62,870 nucleotides of DNA. Source: Desulfocapsa sp. (GTDB lineage Bacteria > Desulfobacterota > Desulfobulbia > Desulfobulbales > Desulfocapsaceae). How positions within the stretch are numbered: position 1 is the first letter of the stretch; every line of letters begins with the position of its first letter. Below the pieces are notes generated by a model. The model was not told where the DNA came from, did no database searches, and saw only the letters and a list, made by a program, of their open reading frames with translations. Location of the stretch: contig JAFLJS010000025.1 of the NCBI GenBank assembly GCA_022712895.1, positions 1 through 62,870 of the forward strand, read 5' to 3'. The translations under genes and the position numbers were made by a program. This document shows positions 27,110 through 34,767 of the stretch, one piece after another.

Positions 27110-27150
27110 GCTAAGCCAGCATAAGTGCCTCTATGCTGACGTTAATTAGC
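27110..27150. repeat. Imperfect hairpin upstream of the DtxR-family gene
   Basis: Nested inverted repeats: outer GCTAA (27110-27114) with TTAGC (27146-27150), inner CAGCATA (27117-27123) with TATGCTG (27132-27138). It lies in the predicted leader of the DtxR-type gene, 55-95 bases before its start. The segment just before it resembles 24711-24732 (18 of 22 bases), so it may be part of a dispersed repeat. Confidence 0.45.
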
Positions 27151-27213
27151 TGGATTCAATCATACTTCAGTTTTCATTCTTATAGTACAGTTCCCACAAG
27201 AAGAGGCACTAAA

Positions 27214-27249
27214 AAAGTACGGCAAAACGTAATCAAAGTCAATAAATTC
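27214..27249 (-). promoter_or_regulatory. Predicted promoter of the DtxR-family gene, copy 1 of a shared block
   Basis: On the minus strand: -35 TTGACT (27242-27237), 17-base spacer, -10 TACTTT (27219-27214), predicting a leader of about 150 bases. Bases 27218-27249 match 29691-29722 upstream of the ChrB operon at 29 of 32 positions, covering -35 and spacer. Such conservation suggests a shared operator, perhaps for the metal regulator itself; that is inference. Confidence 0.55.
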
Positions 27250-27306
27250 CTTCTTCTGCGATCTCCTCAGTATTAAAAAGTCCTGAAATCGCGCAAGGAA
27301 GTTCAC

Positions 27307-28548
27307 TTAGGAGTCGGTAGGACTGGCGATATCCCTTCCCCATAGGGCGTAACCAACAGTCCCAATCACACCAAAAACAAAGGCCACAAGGAAATTTACC
27401 GTGGGACTGATCATCCACAAAAAAGCTCCTCCAAAAGCAGCAACAGCCACGACAATATCACGTAACATGTAATACAGACCGAAGACTGCCGCTTTGCGTT
27501 CCTCTGGTGCCAGATCCATGATCAGTGCTTTTCTTGTTGGCTCGCCGAACTCTTTTAGGCCCCGCAACACAAATACGGGTACAAGAAGGGCAAAGGATTG
27601 ACAAAAGAGCAAGGCCAGAGGAAAAAGTGTGAAGAAGACAAAGGTGATTAACACAAATATTTTTTTCCCACCCTTATCCGCCATATACGCCACAGGGACA
27701 TAGATCAACAGTGCCGTCAGCATCTCGATACTTGTCAACAAACCAAACTGCACGGCTGTCACCGGTTCAGCAATGGTTTTCATACACCAGACAACCACAA
27801 AAGCATAGGGGATCTGCTCACAATAACGAATCAGGATGTCAGAAACAAGAAGCCGTTTGAGGTCCGTCCCCATATAGTGCATCAACTTAAGTGGATTTCG
27901 TTCAGCTGCCAGTCTGTCTCGTTCTTTGGTGGACTCTGATGGCGTATCTTCAATAAAACGCTGCTGAATAACAGTTGCACAGACAGCAAGCAGTAGAGCC
28001 ACCACAAAAGCTGCCCGAACACCATCCCTCTCTCCCCACAATCCAATACAAACACCACCAAGAAGTGGCCCCAGGGCCATGGGAATACGACGTACAAGAG
28101 CCAGCATGGAAACACCCATGGTACGTTTTTCAAGGGGCAACACCTCTGTAATCAGCTTCATGGTAGCTGGGAGAGAAATCGCACTCCAGGACAGAAAAAA
28201 TACTGCTCCTACAATCACCGCCTGCCAGGAAGGAATAAAAATGACAATGCAAAATCCGAACATCGCCGCAAGGTTAAAATAGAGAAGGGCTCGCCGGGTA
28301 CCAAGTCGATCGGAAAGATAGCCACCAAGAAAGGAATAGACAGCAGAAAGGAAATTATCAAGACCATTCAACAGACCAATAACCAGAGGCCCACCACCAA
28401 GTGCCAATAGATAAATGGGCAGAAAACGCTCAGCCATACGCTCTCCAAGAAGGACAAGCGCAACCATGGCGAGAATACCGAGAGTAGAACGTTTCAATGC
28501 CAGAAAATCAGCAACACTGCGAACACGATTTTTTGAAAGGGAAGTCAT
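27307..28548 (-). CDS. MFS transporter
   Basis: A 413-residue protein with about 11-12 membrane helices and major-facilitator landmarks, including YSFLGGYLSDRLGTRRALLYF (the loop 2-3 G-x-x-x-D-R-x-G motif) and a second-half counterpart AYMADKGGKKIF. The start was placed at ATG 28548 with AGGA upstream; a GTG six codons earlier is in frame but has no advantage. It lies downstream of the ChrB-domain gene on the same strand, separated by a 325-base region full of inverted repeats. It may export a metal complex or drug; the substrate is unknown. Confidence 0.85.
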   Translation of the reverse strand: MTSLSKNRVRSVADFLALKRSTLGILAMVALVLLGERMAERFLPIYLLALGGGPLVIGLLNGLDNFLSAVYSFLGGYLSDRLGTRRALLYFNLAAMFGFCIVIFIPSWQAVIVGAVFFLSWSAISLPATMKLITEVLPLEKRTMGVSMLALVRRIPMALGPLLGGVCIGLWGERDGVRAAFVVALLLAVCATVIQQRFIEDTPSESTKERDRLAAERNPLKLMHYMGTDLKRLLVSDILIRYCEQIPYAFVVVWCMKTIAEPVTAVQFGLLTSIEMLTALLIYVPVAYMADKGGKKIFVLITFVFFTLFPLALLFCQSFALLVPVFVLRGLKEFGEPTRKALIMDLAPEERKAAVFGLYYMLRDIVVAVAAFGGAFLWMISPTVNFLVAFVFGVIGTVGYALWGRDIASPTDS

Positions 28549-28606
28549 AAAAATCCTAAATACCACTGAAACTCAGTTTCTACATTAGAGAATCCTCTGC
28601 AACCGC

Positions 28607-28686
28607 AGGGTTACAACAGGGTGCCGACAAATGTCCACGCTCGTCCCTCGCTGCGGGATTATTTGCCGGCACCCTGTCGTAACCCT
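28607..28686. repeat. Large inverted repeat, 26-bp arms
   Basis: Left arm 28607-28632 (begins AGGGTTAC) and right arm 28661-28686 (ends GTAACCCT) are reverse complements at 24 of 26 positions, with a 28-base loop. There is no coding frame and no T-run. This is a REP- or MITE-like element or a processed structured RNA, lying between the ChrB-type and MFS genes. Confidence 0.75.
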
Positions 28687-28745
28687 TGCTACCGGGTAAA
28701 TCATAAAATGGTGTGTTGCGTAAAATTCTTGATCAGGTAAGCGAA

Positions 28746-28769
28746 GACTCCGAGTCCGGAATGACAGGA
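28746..28769. repeat. Dispersed intergenic repeat, copy 1
   Basis: The stretch beginning GACTCCGAGTCCGGAATGAC closely resembles part of the palindrome between tupA and tupB at 41994-42032 (GACTCCAAGTCGGAAATGAC). Two related copies in one window suggest a dispersed intergenic repeat family. Confidence 0.5.
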
Positions 28770-28775
28770 AAGTAG

Positions 28776-28880
28776 AAATTGATTCTGAGTGCGGCAGGTT
28801 TGTTCGATCTCATCTGTCGCTATAGTTTTCCCTATGCGACAGATGAGATCGGGCGAAGATGCTGTGCTCAGGATCAATTT
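28776..28880. repeat. Foldback element, 105 bp, perfect 16-bp inner arms
   Basis: Inner arms CGATCTCATCTGTCGC (28805-28820) and its exact complement (28836-28851), plus outer arms 28776-28789 and 28867-28880 matching at 13 of 14, all share one centre at 28828. The 15-base segments between are only weakly complementary. The right outer arm overlaps the last codons and stop of the ChrB-domain gene, so the element may have supplied its present 3' end. Confidence 0.75.
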
Positions 28881-29305
28881 CCAGCTACATCCAGTCGGCA
28901 CCAGGCGTACAGCGCATCGTACACTTCGAACTGATGTTCAAGATTAACAAAATCATCAGGAAACCGTAGGCCAAAACCAACAGCAATAGCCTCAAGCCCG
29001 GCAGCCATAGGGTCGTTCTGCAAATTATCGGTATCAGCAGCATTCACAATCTTTGCCAGACGTAACAGAGCTTTATCTACCAGCTCATACTCTGCAATAA
29101 GCACATCAAAAGTACACAAATCATCCCGATGATGCAAATCTGCACCGGGAGTATCATAGGCAATGGCTCCCTCTCTTTCGGCAACAGCCAGCACCTGACT
29201 TTTAGGAACAAACATAAACTCGGCGGCAGAATCAATGAAACGACTGATAAGCCAAGGACAGGCAACGCGATCCACATGGATGTGGGAACGGGTAATCCAC
29301 TTCAT
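28874..29305 (-). CDS. ChrB-domain (chromate-resistance type) protein
   Basis: A 143-residue single-domain protein matching the C-terminal domain of chromate-resistance protein ChrB: MKWITRSHIHVDRVACPWLI opening, then RFIDSAAEFMFVP, YDTPGADLHHRDDLCTFDVL and LARIV-like helices. ChrB is a chromate-linked regulator; stand-alone domains like this have unknown function. His and Cys residues in HIHVDRVACPW and DLHHRDDLC could bind metal. It follows a small unknown gene by 12 bases and its stop lies inside a foldback repeat arm. Confidence 0.85.
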   Translation of the reverse strand: MKWITRSHIHVDRVACPWLISRFIDSAAEFMFVPKSQVLAVAEREGAIAYDTPGADLHHRDDLCTFDVLIAEYELVDKALLRLAKIVNAADTDNLQNDPMAAGLEAIAVGFGLRFPDDFVNLEHQFEVYDALYAWCRLDVAGN

Positions 29306-29317
29306 ATTCTTTCCATC

Positions 29318-29605
29318 CTATCGGTTGTATGAACCAAAATAGGTCAAAGCACTTTTGGCTGCGGCCTCTGCATCTTCGATAACATGGCCAAACTTACCTT
29401 TCAGATCATCACTGAGATGAAAGACATATTCCTGGGCTGCTTCCTCGCCATATTTTTCGGTGAACATTTTTGCAAATTCAAGTACACGTGTAAAATCATG
29501 ACGTTCATTTTTATTTTCGGGATCATCTATCCATTCGTGTACCTCTCTATACTCTTTTCCGGTTCGTTCAAGACTTGCAGCAACATGTTTTTTAATGGGT
29601 GGCAT
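29318..29605 (-). CDS. Small hypothetical protein upstream of the ChrB-domain gene
   Basis: A 95-residue charged, helical protein that I do not recognise. The start was placed at the ATG giving MPPIKKHVAASLERTG, which has GAGG a few bases upstream; an earlier in-frame start 16 codons upstream has no ribosome-binding site. The stretch KEYREVHEWIDDPENKNERH suggests a small helical domain. It is the first gene of a minus-strand unit with the ChrB-domain gene, 12 bases apart, and sits about 75 bases from the shared promoter block. Confidence 0.72.
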   Translation of the reverse strand: MPPIKKHVAASLERTGKEYREVHEWIDDPENKNERHDFTRVLEFAKMFTEKYGEEAAQEYVFHLSDDLKGKFGHVIEDAEAAAKSALTYFGSYNR

Positions 29606-29686
29606 ATCATTTCCTCTTTGACTACTCTTGCTTGGTTTAAACAACTTCCCCACCTAAATAGAAAAAGTTATCACTCTCGTTAGTCA

Positions 29687-29722
29687 CAATTACGGCAAAG
29701 CGTAACCAAAGTCAATAAGTTC
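29687..29722 (-). promoter_or_regulatory. Predicted promoter of the ChrB operon, copy 2 of a shared block
   Basis: On the minus strand: -35 TTGACT (29715-29710), 17-base spacer, -10 TAATTG (29692-29687), leader about 75 bases. Bases 29691-29722 match the DtxR-family promoter block (27218-27249) at 29 of 32, with the same internal promoter geometry. Common control of the two units is inferred. Confidence 0.55.
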
Positions 29723-29776
29723 TCTCAGAACTTCTTCAAAGCATAATACTTGCCTAGGAACTTTCGAGGCAGTAAG

Positions 29777-29957
29777 ATTGATGAACTCGTAAAAACCCAG
29801 AATTTAGATGGTTAAGTATTTATGCCCTTTGTTCGGGTGAAAAACTTCATATCCGAGGCGCAATTATTTTCTATCATTTCGGCGTACTAAGGTACGTCAT
29901 AATGATAGAAAATGTGCAGAAACGAAGGAGATGGAGAGTTTTTACGACGCCATCAAG
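29777..29957. mobile_element. MITE-like element with inverted termini upstream of cooA
   Basis: Termini 29777-29796 (TTGATGAACTCGTAAAAAC type) and 29938-29957 (GTTTTTACGACGCCATCAA type) are complementary at 16 of 20. Inside lies a perfect 13-bp inverted repeat, 29866-29878 with 29901-29913, enclosing GTAC-TAAG-GTAC. No protein is encoded. At about 181 bp this fits a miniature inverted-repeat element. It ends 76 bases before cooA and could affect its expression. Confidence 0.6.
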
Positions 29958-30033
29958 ATTGATTAGTATAGAAAAAGATAACATTGTACAGCTCTCACTC
30001 AGGTTATTTATCCATTCAACTGTATAAAACCCA

Positions 30034-30690
30034 TTGAAAACCAAACTCTCATCCATAAACCTCCTCACTGAGATCAACAAACCGGAAAATCGGGATTTTC
30101 TGTCCGAATTCACCGCCATAAATTACCCAAAGAACAGTCTTGTCTATTCCCCAGGGCATGAACGCGATCTGGTTTTTGTTGTGAAAAAAGGACGATTACG
30201 GCTGTACCTGGCAGTGGAAGATAAAGACTTTTCTCTGGCAATCCTCGAACCTGGCGACATTTATGCCACCCACACCCGTGCCCATGTTGAAACGCTTGAG
30301 GATGTGACACTCATGGTCATGCCCACACAAAAACTGCACTCATACATGGCAACACACCCTGCCCTGTCGAGGACCATCATTCGCATCCTTGGTGAGCTAC
30401 TCAAACAATCATTCTCCATCATTGACAGCCTGGTCTTCAAAGATATCAAACAGCGACTGGTAGACTTCTTTCTCTACGAAGCAGGACATAACGGCACACA
30501 GACTGAGCATGGTACGACAATCAGACTTGATATAACCACAACACAACTGGCGGCGATAATCGGTTCGTCCAGACAAACCGTCTCAACCATTGTCAGTGCC
30601 ATGCTAAAAGAGGGTGTGCTTGAAAAAAAAGAGCGCACCCTATACATCATCCCCAACGTAGACCTGCTGCGTAACTATGCGCAATCATAA
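30034..30690 (+). CDS. cooA: CooA-like haem CO sensor, Crp/Fnr family
   Basis: A 218-residue Crp/Fnr regulator that strongly resembles CooA, especially the Carboxydothermus form as I remember it. It has VFVVKKGRLRLYLAVEDKDF in the sensor domain, GDIYATHTRA around the haem, LVFKDIKQRL in the dimer helix and LAAIIGSSRQTVSTI as DNA-recognition helix. H80 corresponds to the proximal haem histidine (His77 of Rhodospirillum CooA). The cysteine two residues before it in that protein is Ala78 here, so redox ligand switching should differ. CO binding would activate transcription of cooS, whose promoter has a matching operator. The start is TTG, forced by an in-frame TAA two codons upstream, with no clear ribosome-binding site. 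Confidence 0.88.
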   Translation: MKTKLSSINLLTEINKPENRDFLSEFTAINYPKNSLVYSPGHERDLVFVVKKGRLRLYLAVEDKDFSLAILEPGDIYATHTRAHVETLEDVTLMVMPTQKLHSYMATHPALSRTIIRILGELLKQSFSIIDSLVFKDIKQRLVDFFLYEAGHNGTQTEHGTTIRLDITTTQLAAIIGSSRQTVSTIVSAMLKEGVLEKKERTLYIIPNVDLLRNYAQS

Positions 30691-30759
30691 ACGTATACGA
30701 CACAATTCTTTTTCACCATTCCATCCGTTTCAGCCACTCAGCATTAAATGCTGATCCTT

Positions 30760-30775
30760 TGTCAGATAGCTGACA
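30760..30775. promoter_or_regulatory. CooA-type operator upstream of cooS
   Basis: Perfect palindrome TGTCA-GATAGC-TGACA, matching the TGTC(A/G)-N6-(T/C)GACA CooA/Crp-type site. Its centre (30767.5) is 41.5 bases before the start predicted from the -10 box at 30797-30802, which is the class-II activator position. It lies just after the cooA gene. Confidence 0.8.
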
Positions 30776-30796
30776 GAACTTTCTCAGATTACCTGA

Positions 30797-30802
30797 TATA
30801 CT
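30797..30802 (+). promoter_or_regulatory. Predicted -10 box of the cooS promoter
   Basis: TATACT, with no good -35 box at the proper distance because the CooA operator takes its place. This fits an activator-dependent class-II promoter. Predicted transcription start is near 30809, leaving a leader of about 58 bases before the cooS ATG. Confidence 0.6.
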
Positions 30803-30866
30803 GCTCGCTGTACGATGGGGCAACATGCCCTGTCCCGGACCAGTGATATACAAACAGGAGAGTGCA

Positions 30867-32744
30867 ATGACTACAAAAAAGAAAACCATTGAAGAGATGA
30901 GTATCTGGCAGGATGCGCAACAGATGCTCAAAAAAGCTGAACGCGAGGGAATCGAAACTGCCTGGGACAGGTTGGCTCAACAAACTCCGCACTGCACTTT
31001 CGGTGAATCCGGTGTCTGCTGTCGCATATGCACCATGGGACCTTGTCGAATCAGTAAAAAAGCACCCCTTGGAGTGTGTGGTGCCGACGCCGATGTCATT
31101 GTTGCCAGGAACTTTGGCCGTTTTCTGGCGGGTGGCGCAGCAGGACATTCCGACCATGGCCGGGACTGTATCGAAGCATTTCACGCAATTGCCCATGGTG
31201 AGACAGAAGATTATCACATCAAAGATGAAAAGAAGATGCTCCGCATTGCTGAAGAGCTGGGCGTGACCACCGAAGGCCGTGAGTTACTCGACGTTGCCAA
31301 AGATCTGGCCGACGAATTTTACAAAGATTTTGGCAGTACACGCAAAGAGATCGGTTTTATTAACCGTGTTCCTGAAAAACAACGGGAAACCTGGAGAAAA
31401 TTAGGCATTATGCCTCGTGGTGTTGATCGTGAAATTACAGAAATGATGCATCGTACCCATATGGGTTGTGACAACGATGCCACCAATACCATGCTCCATT
31501 CCGCTAGAATGTGTCTGGGAGATGGCTGGGCCGGCTCAATGATTGCCACAGAAGTATCTGATATTCTCTTTGGTACACCTTCTCCACGCAAAGCACAGGT
31601 AAACCTTGGTGTCTTGAAAAAAGATCAGGTAAACATTCTGGTTCATGGCCATAATCCAATAGTTTCTGAAAAAATCCTGGAAGCTGTAAACGAACAGGAA
31701 TTGATCGACCTGGCAAAAGAAAAAGGAGCCACCGGAATCAACCTCGCAGGACTGTGCTGTACCGGTAATGAACTCATGATGCGTCAGGGAATCCCTATGG
31801 CCGGTAATCACCTGATGACGGAGCTTGCTATTATCACCGGTGCCGTTGAACTTATTGTTGTTGACTATCAGTGCATTATGCCAAGCCTTGTGCAGGTGGG
31901 AAACTGCTATCACACCAAAATGATCACCACCGCCGACAAGGCCAGATTTACCGGTGCTGACCATGTTAAATTTGAGATGCACAACGGCATGAAACAGGCC
32001 AGAAAGGTTGTTCGCATGGCTATTGAACGCTACTCCATGCGTAATCAGGATCGTGTTGAAATCCCCTGTGAACCCGTGGATATCATGACCGGTTTCTCCA
32101 ATGAAGCCCTGCTTGAGGCACTAGGTGGCACATTGACGCCACTTATTGATGCCATAAAGGCTGGCAAGATTCGGGGTGTTGTAGGAATCGTAGGCTGTAA
32201 TAATCCCAAGTATAAACATGACTACTGTAACGTAAACCTTACCCGTGAACTGATCAAAAAAGATATTCTGGTCATTGTTACCGGTTGTGTTACCACTGCC
32301 GCAGGCAAAGCAGGGCTCCTTGTCCCCGAAGCCATAGAACAGGCAGGACCTGGACTCACAGAAATCTGCGGTGCCCTTGGCATTCCCCCTGTTTTGCATA
32401 TGGGAAGTTGTGTTGACAATGCCAGAATCCTGCAACTTGCCGCACTTCTGGCCAATGAGCTTGGTGTCACTATTGCCGATTTACCACTGGCCGCCTCATC
32501 ACCGGAATGGTATTCCGAAAAAGCTGCTACCATTGCTACATATGCCGTTGCCTCAGGAATTTACACCCACTTGGGACACCCTCCGAATATCACGGGTTCT
32601 CCCATAGTTACAAATCTTGCACTCAGCGGCCTTGACGACCTGCTTGGTGCTTGTTTTGCCATTGAACCTGATCCATTTAAAGCAGCAGAGCTCATTGATG
32701 AGCGGATCAAGATGAAACGTAAAGGCCTGGGCCTTGAAGAATAA
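30867..32744 (+). CDS. cooS: Anaerobic CO dehydrogenase catalytic subunit (Ni-Fe-S)
   Basis: A 625-residue CooS that oxidises CO to CO2 at a Ni-4Fe-5S C-cluster. The N-terminal cysteines of the B and D clusters are in GESGVCCRICTMGPCRIS and APLGVCGADA. C-cluster motifs include RTHMGCDND, LCCTGNE, VGCNNPK and TGCVTTAAGK. The ATG at 30867 has AGGAGAG upstream, so 14 codons of the longer open frame are excluded. No cooF, cooC, hydrogenase or acetyl-CoA synthase genes adjoin, so this is a stand-alone monofunctional enzyme. Its electrons probably go to a ferredoxin encoded elsewhere, for CO detoxification or energy gain. Confidence 0.95.
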   Translation: MTTKKKTIEEMSIWQDAQQMLKKAEREGIETAWDRLAQQTPHCTFGESGVCCRICTMGPCRISKKAPLGVCGADADVIVARNFGRFLAGGAAGHSDHGRDCIEAFHAIAHGETEDYHIKDEKKMLRIAEELGVTTEGRELLDVAKDLADEFYKDFGSTRKEIGFINRVPEKQRETWRKLGIMPRGVDREITEMMHRTHMGCDNDATNTMLHSARMCLGDGWAGSMIATEVSDILFGTPSPRKAQVNLGVLKKDQVNILVHGHNPIVSEKILEAVNEQELIDLAKEKGATGINLAGLCCTGNELMMRQGIPMAGNHLMTELAIITGAVELIVVDYQCIMPSLVQVGNCYHTKMITTADKARFTGADHVKFEMHNGMKQARKVVRMAIERYSMRNQDRVEIPCEPVDIMTGFSNEALLEALGGTLTPLIDAIKAGKIRGVVGIVGCNNPKYKHDYCNVNLTRELIKKDILVIVTGCVTTAAGKAGLLVPEAIEQAGPGLTEICGALGIPPVLHMGSCVDNARILQLAALLANELGVTIADLPLAASSPEWYSEKAATIATYAVASGIYTHLGHPPNITGSPIVTNLALSGLDDLLGACFAIEPDPFKAAELIDERIKMKRKGLGLEE

Positions 32745-32759
32745 GGAATAAGGAATAAG
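32739..32759 (+). repeat. Three tandem copies of GAATAAG at the cooS stop
   Basis: A 7-base unit repeated three times. It puts a TAA in all three forward frames, the first being the cooS stop. It may be a fail-safe stop or simple slippage. Confidence 0.6.
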
Positions 32760-32792
32760 GATACTAGCAATTTACGCTGTTTATTTAATTCA

Positions 32793-32835
32793 CCATTTAC
32801 TCCAGCAACACTCTGTATGTTGCTGGAATAAATGG
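32793..32835. repeat. Palindromic repeat family P, copy 1
   Basis: Left arm CCATTTACTCCAGCAAC (32793-32809) and right arm 32819-32835 are complementary at 16 of 17, with a 9-base loop. It lies between the convergent cooS and aspT-like genes and may act as a terminator, though no T-run follows. It is nearly identical to the palindrome at 36269-36312. Confidence 0.7.
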
Positions 32836-32879
32836 CGACGATATCAGACACTTTGATGTGCCCTTTGTTGTTTTGAGTT

Positions 32880-34757
32880 TTAGTAGAAAACCATGGAGAG
32901 ATAGCCTAGAATGAGAACCAGAGCGGAGGTTACGGCGTACGGCACTGGGTAGCCAACGGCTGGCATATCTGTTTCGCAGATCTCTTGGGCTGCCTTGAGC
33001 GATGGAGTGTGGTTACGGGCACCGGCGACAGCGCCTTGAAGGATTGCCGGATTCATTTTTCGGAAGTAGAAGCCGTATATCCATGCCAGGATGGGTGGGA
33101 CGAGTGCACCGAGCATGCCAATGACTGCAATCCAGATAACCACAGTGCCTTGGAAGGAATCGAGGATCTTGGGGCCAACGTTTGCTGCCAAGACTGCAAT
33201 AAATACATTGAGGCCGATGTCCTGCACGAAGCTACGGGCACCTTCACTCATTGGACCGCCAAAGGCTGGGTTTTTAGTGCGCCACCATGAAAAGAGTATG
33301 CCTGCGATCATGCAACCTGCAGACGTGCCCAGTGCAAACGGAATGTCTGCAATGGTTACGCTGAAGTGACCAAACAGATACCCTATAACCAGAGCGATTG
33401 CCAGATACATGGTTTCGGTGACACTGCTTTCAACCAGTGGTTTACCACCCAGTTTTTTCGCCGCCATGTTCACACACCAGGCGGGGCCTGCAAGACGGAT
33501 GACGTCACCTTTTTCGAGGATGGTTTTGGGTAAATGAGGGATGGGTTGCCCCCCGCGAAAAAGTGCTTTGAGATAGAGACCAAACCCTATGTGCTCATCC
33601 ATCTCTTCAATACTTTTTCCTGCATATTCACTTTTGCCAACGTGCACGTCGGCCACTTCAATTTCAACATCTCGCACCCGTGGTTCTTCCACCTCGTTAC
33701 CCACCAACTTTTCACCACCGGCGATAAGGCCGGCATATTCTCCTCGCACGCCTATGATGTCGCCCATCTGTATGGTGAGGTCTCTTGATGCTGAGATAAC
33801 CTGATTATCGCGGACGATTTTAAGAATCGCAGCATGTGGGTACTTATGAAACAGGGCTTCCACGGATTGGCCTACAAGTTCTTGATGTTCCACCTTATAT
33901 GCACGAATCACCATGGGGGAAACACCGAGTACAGATGTGCCCACTGTTCCCGGAAGTGGGTCGTCGCCATCCCCTGCGCCAAAGAGGGCTTCTGCCTCTT
34001 TACCTGCTTTTACGGGATCAATACCACAGATCACTGGCAAGTATTTAATGACCAGAATAGTAAAGATGGAAGAGAGGATATAGCTTATTGCATAACCAGC
34101 TGCGAGGTTGGCACCCACATCGTTGGCGTTAATGCTTGATGGTAGGGTGACGGCTCCACCACTCACTGCAGATTGAGCAACACCCATTACGGCGGTGATA
34201 GTGTAACTGCCGGAGATGATGCCCGCTGCGTACCCTGGTTCCATCTGCATAAGTTTGGCACCAAAAAAGCAGATGAGAAAGTTGGAGAGAGCGACAATCA
34301 GGCCGATTACCACAAAATCAAACCCACCGCGTGCAATACCAGAGAAGAACTGGGGGCCAACTTTCATGCCGATGGCATACATAAACATCAGCAAGAAGAT
34401 GGTGGAGACCAGGCCCGGTGCCGAATAGGTAATGCCAAAAGCCATGAAGGCCGTGAGCGATAGGCCGATCCCCACGATCAAGGTACCGGCGGTGGAGCCC
34501 AGGTTCACCCCTTTAATTGTCACTTTTCCTAAAGGGTAGCCTAGGGAGAGTGAAAGAAAGAGAAAGACGAACATGTTGGAGCCGAGGTAGGCAAAGATAT
34601 CACCTGCGGGTCCGTGGGTTGTGGCACTGGTTGTTTCTGCCGCAAAGCTCTCTGTGCTCAGCACGGTTATGCTGATGAAGAGCACGATGAGGCGTGCTGC
34701 AGTTGCCCGCCACCCAGATGGAAATATGGGCGGTTGTTGTATTAATGGCTGGACCAT
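32880..34757 (-). CDS. AspT/AAEx-family antiporter with RCK_C domains
   Basis: A 625-residue exchanger of the aspartate:alanine antiporter family. It has an N-terminal hydrophobic segment, five or six helices, a central cytoplasmic region with two TrkA-C (RCK_C) domains (about 270-420: HAAILKIVRDNQVISASRDL, QPIPHLPKTILEKGDVIRLA), then another helix block ending in the family signature GAVAGARNHTPSLKAAQE. The ATG at 34757 has AAGGAG at good spacing; the longer open frame overlaps the preceding gene and is less likely. It follows glutamate decarboxylase by 10 bases, so it probably exchanges glutamate for GABA, giving proton consumption and acid tolerance. Confidence 0.87.
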   Translation of the reverse strand: MVQPLIQQPPIFPSGWRATAARLIVLFISITVLSTESFAAETTSATTHGPAGDIFAYLGSNMFVFLFLSLSLGYPLGKVTIKGVNLGSTAGTLIVGIGLSLTAFMAFGITYSAPGLVSTIFLLMFMYAIGMKVGPQFFSGIARGGFDFVVIGLIVALSNFLICFFGAKLMQMEPGYAAGIISGSYTITAVMGVAQSAVSGGAVTLPSSINANDVGANLAAGYAISYILSSIFTILVIKYLPVICGIDPVKAGKEAEALFGAGDGDDPLPGTVGTSVLGVSPMVIRAYKVEHQELVGQSVEALFHKYPHAAILKIVRDNQVISASRDLTIQMGDIIGVRGEYAGLIAGGEKLVGNEVEEPRVRDVEIEVADVHVGKSEYAGKSIEEMDEHIGFGLYLKALFRGGQPIPHLPKTILEKGDVIRLAGPAWCVNMAAKKLGGKPLVESSVTETMYLAIALVIGYLFGHFSVTIADIPFALGTSAGCMIAGILFSWWRTKNPAFGGPMSEGARSFVQDIGLNVFIAVLAANVGPKILDSFQGTVVIWIAVIGMLGALVPPILAWIYGFYFRKMNPAILQGAVAGARNHTPSLKAAQEICETDMPAVGYPVPYAVTSALVLILGYLSMVFY

Positions 34758-34767
34758 TACACTCTCC

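Noticed and set aside
28607-28880. CRISPR array
   Set aside because: The structures are inverted repeats of different sequence, not regularly spaced direct repeats with spacers.
30034-30690. Ordinary Crp or Fnr protein
   Set aside because: The GDIYATHTRA haem region, the CooA-like dimer helix and the adjacent cooS with a matching operator point to CooA; Fnr-type N-terminal cysteines are absent.
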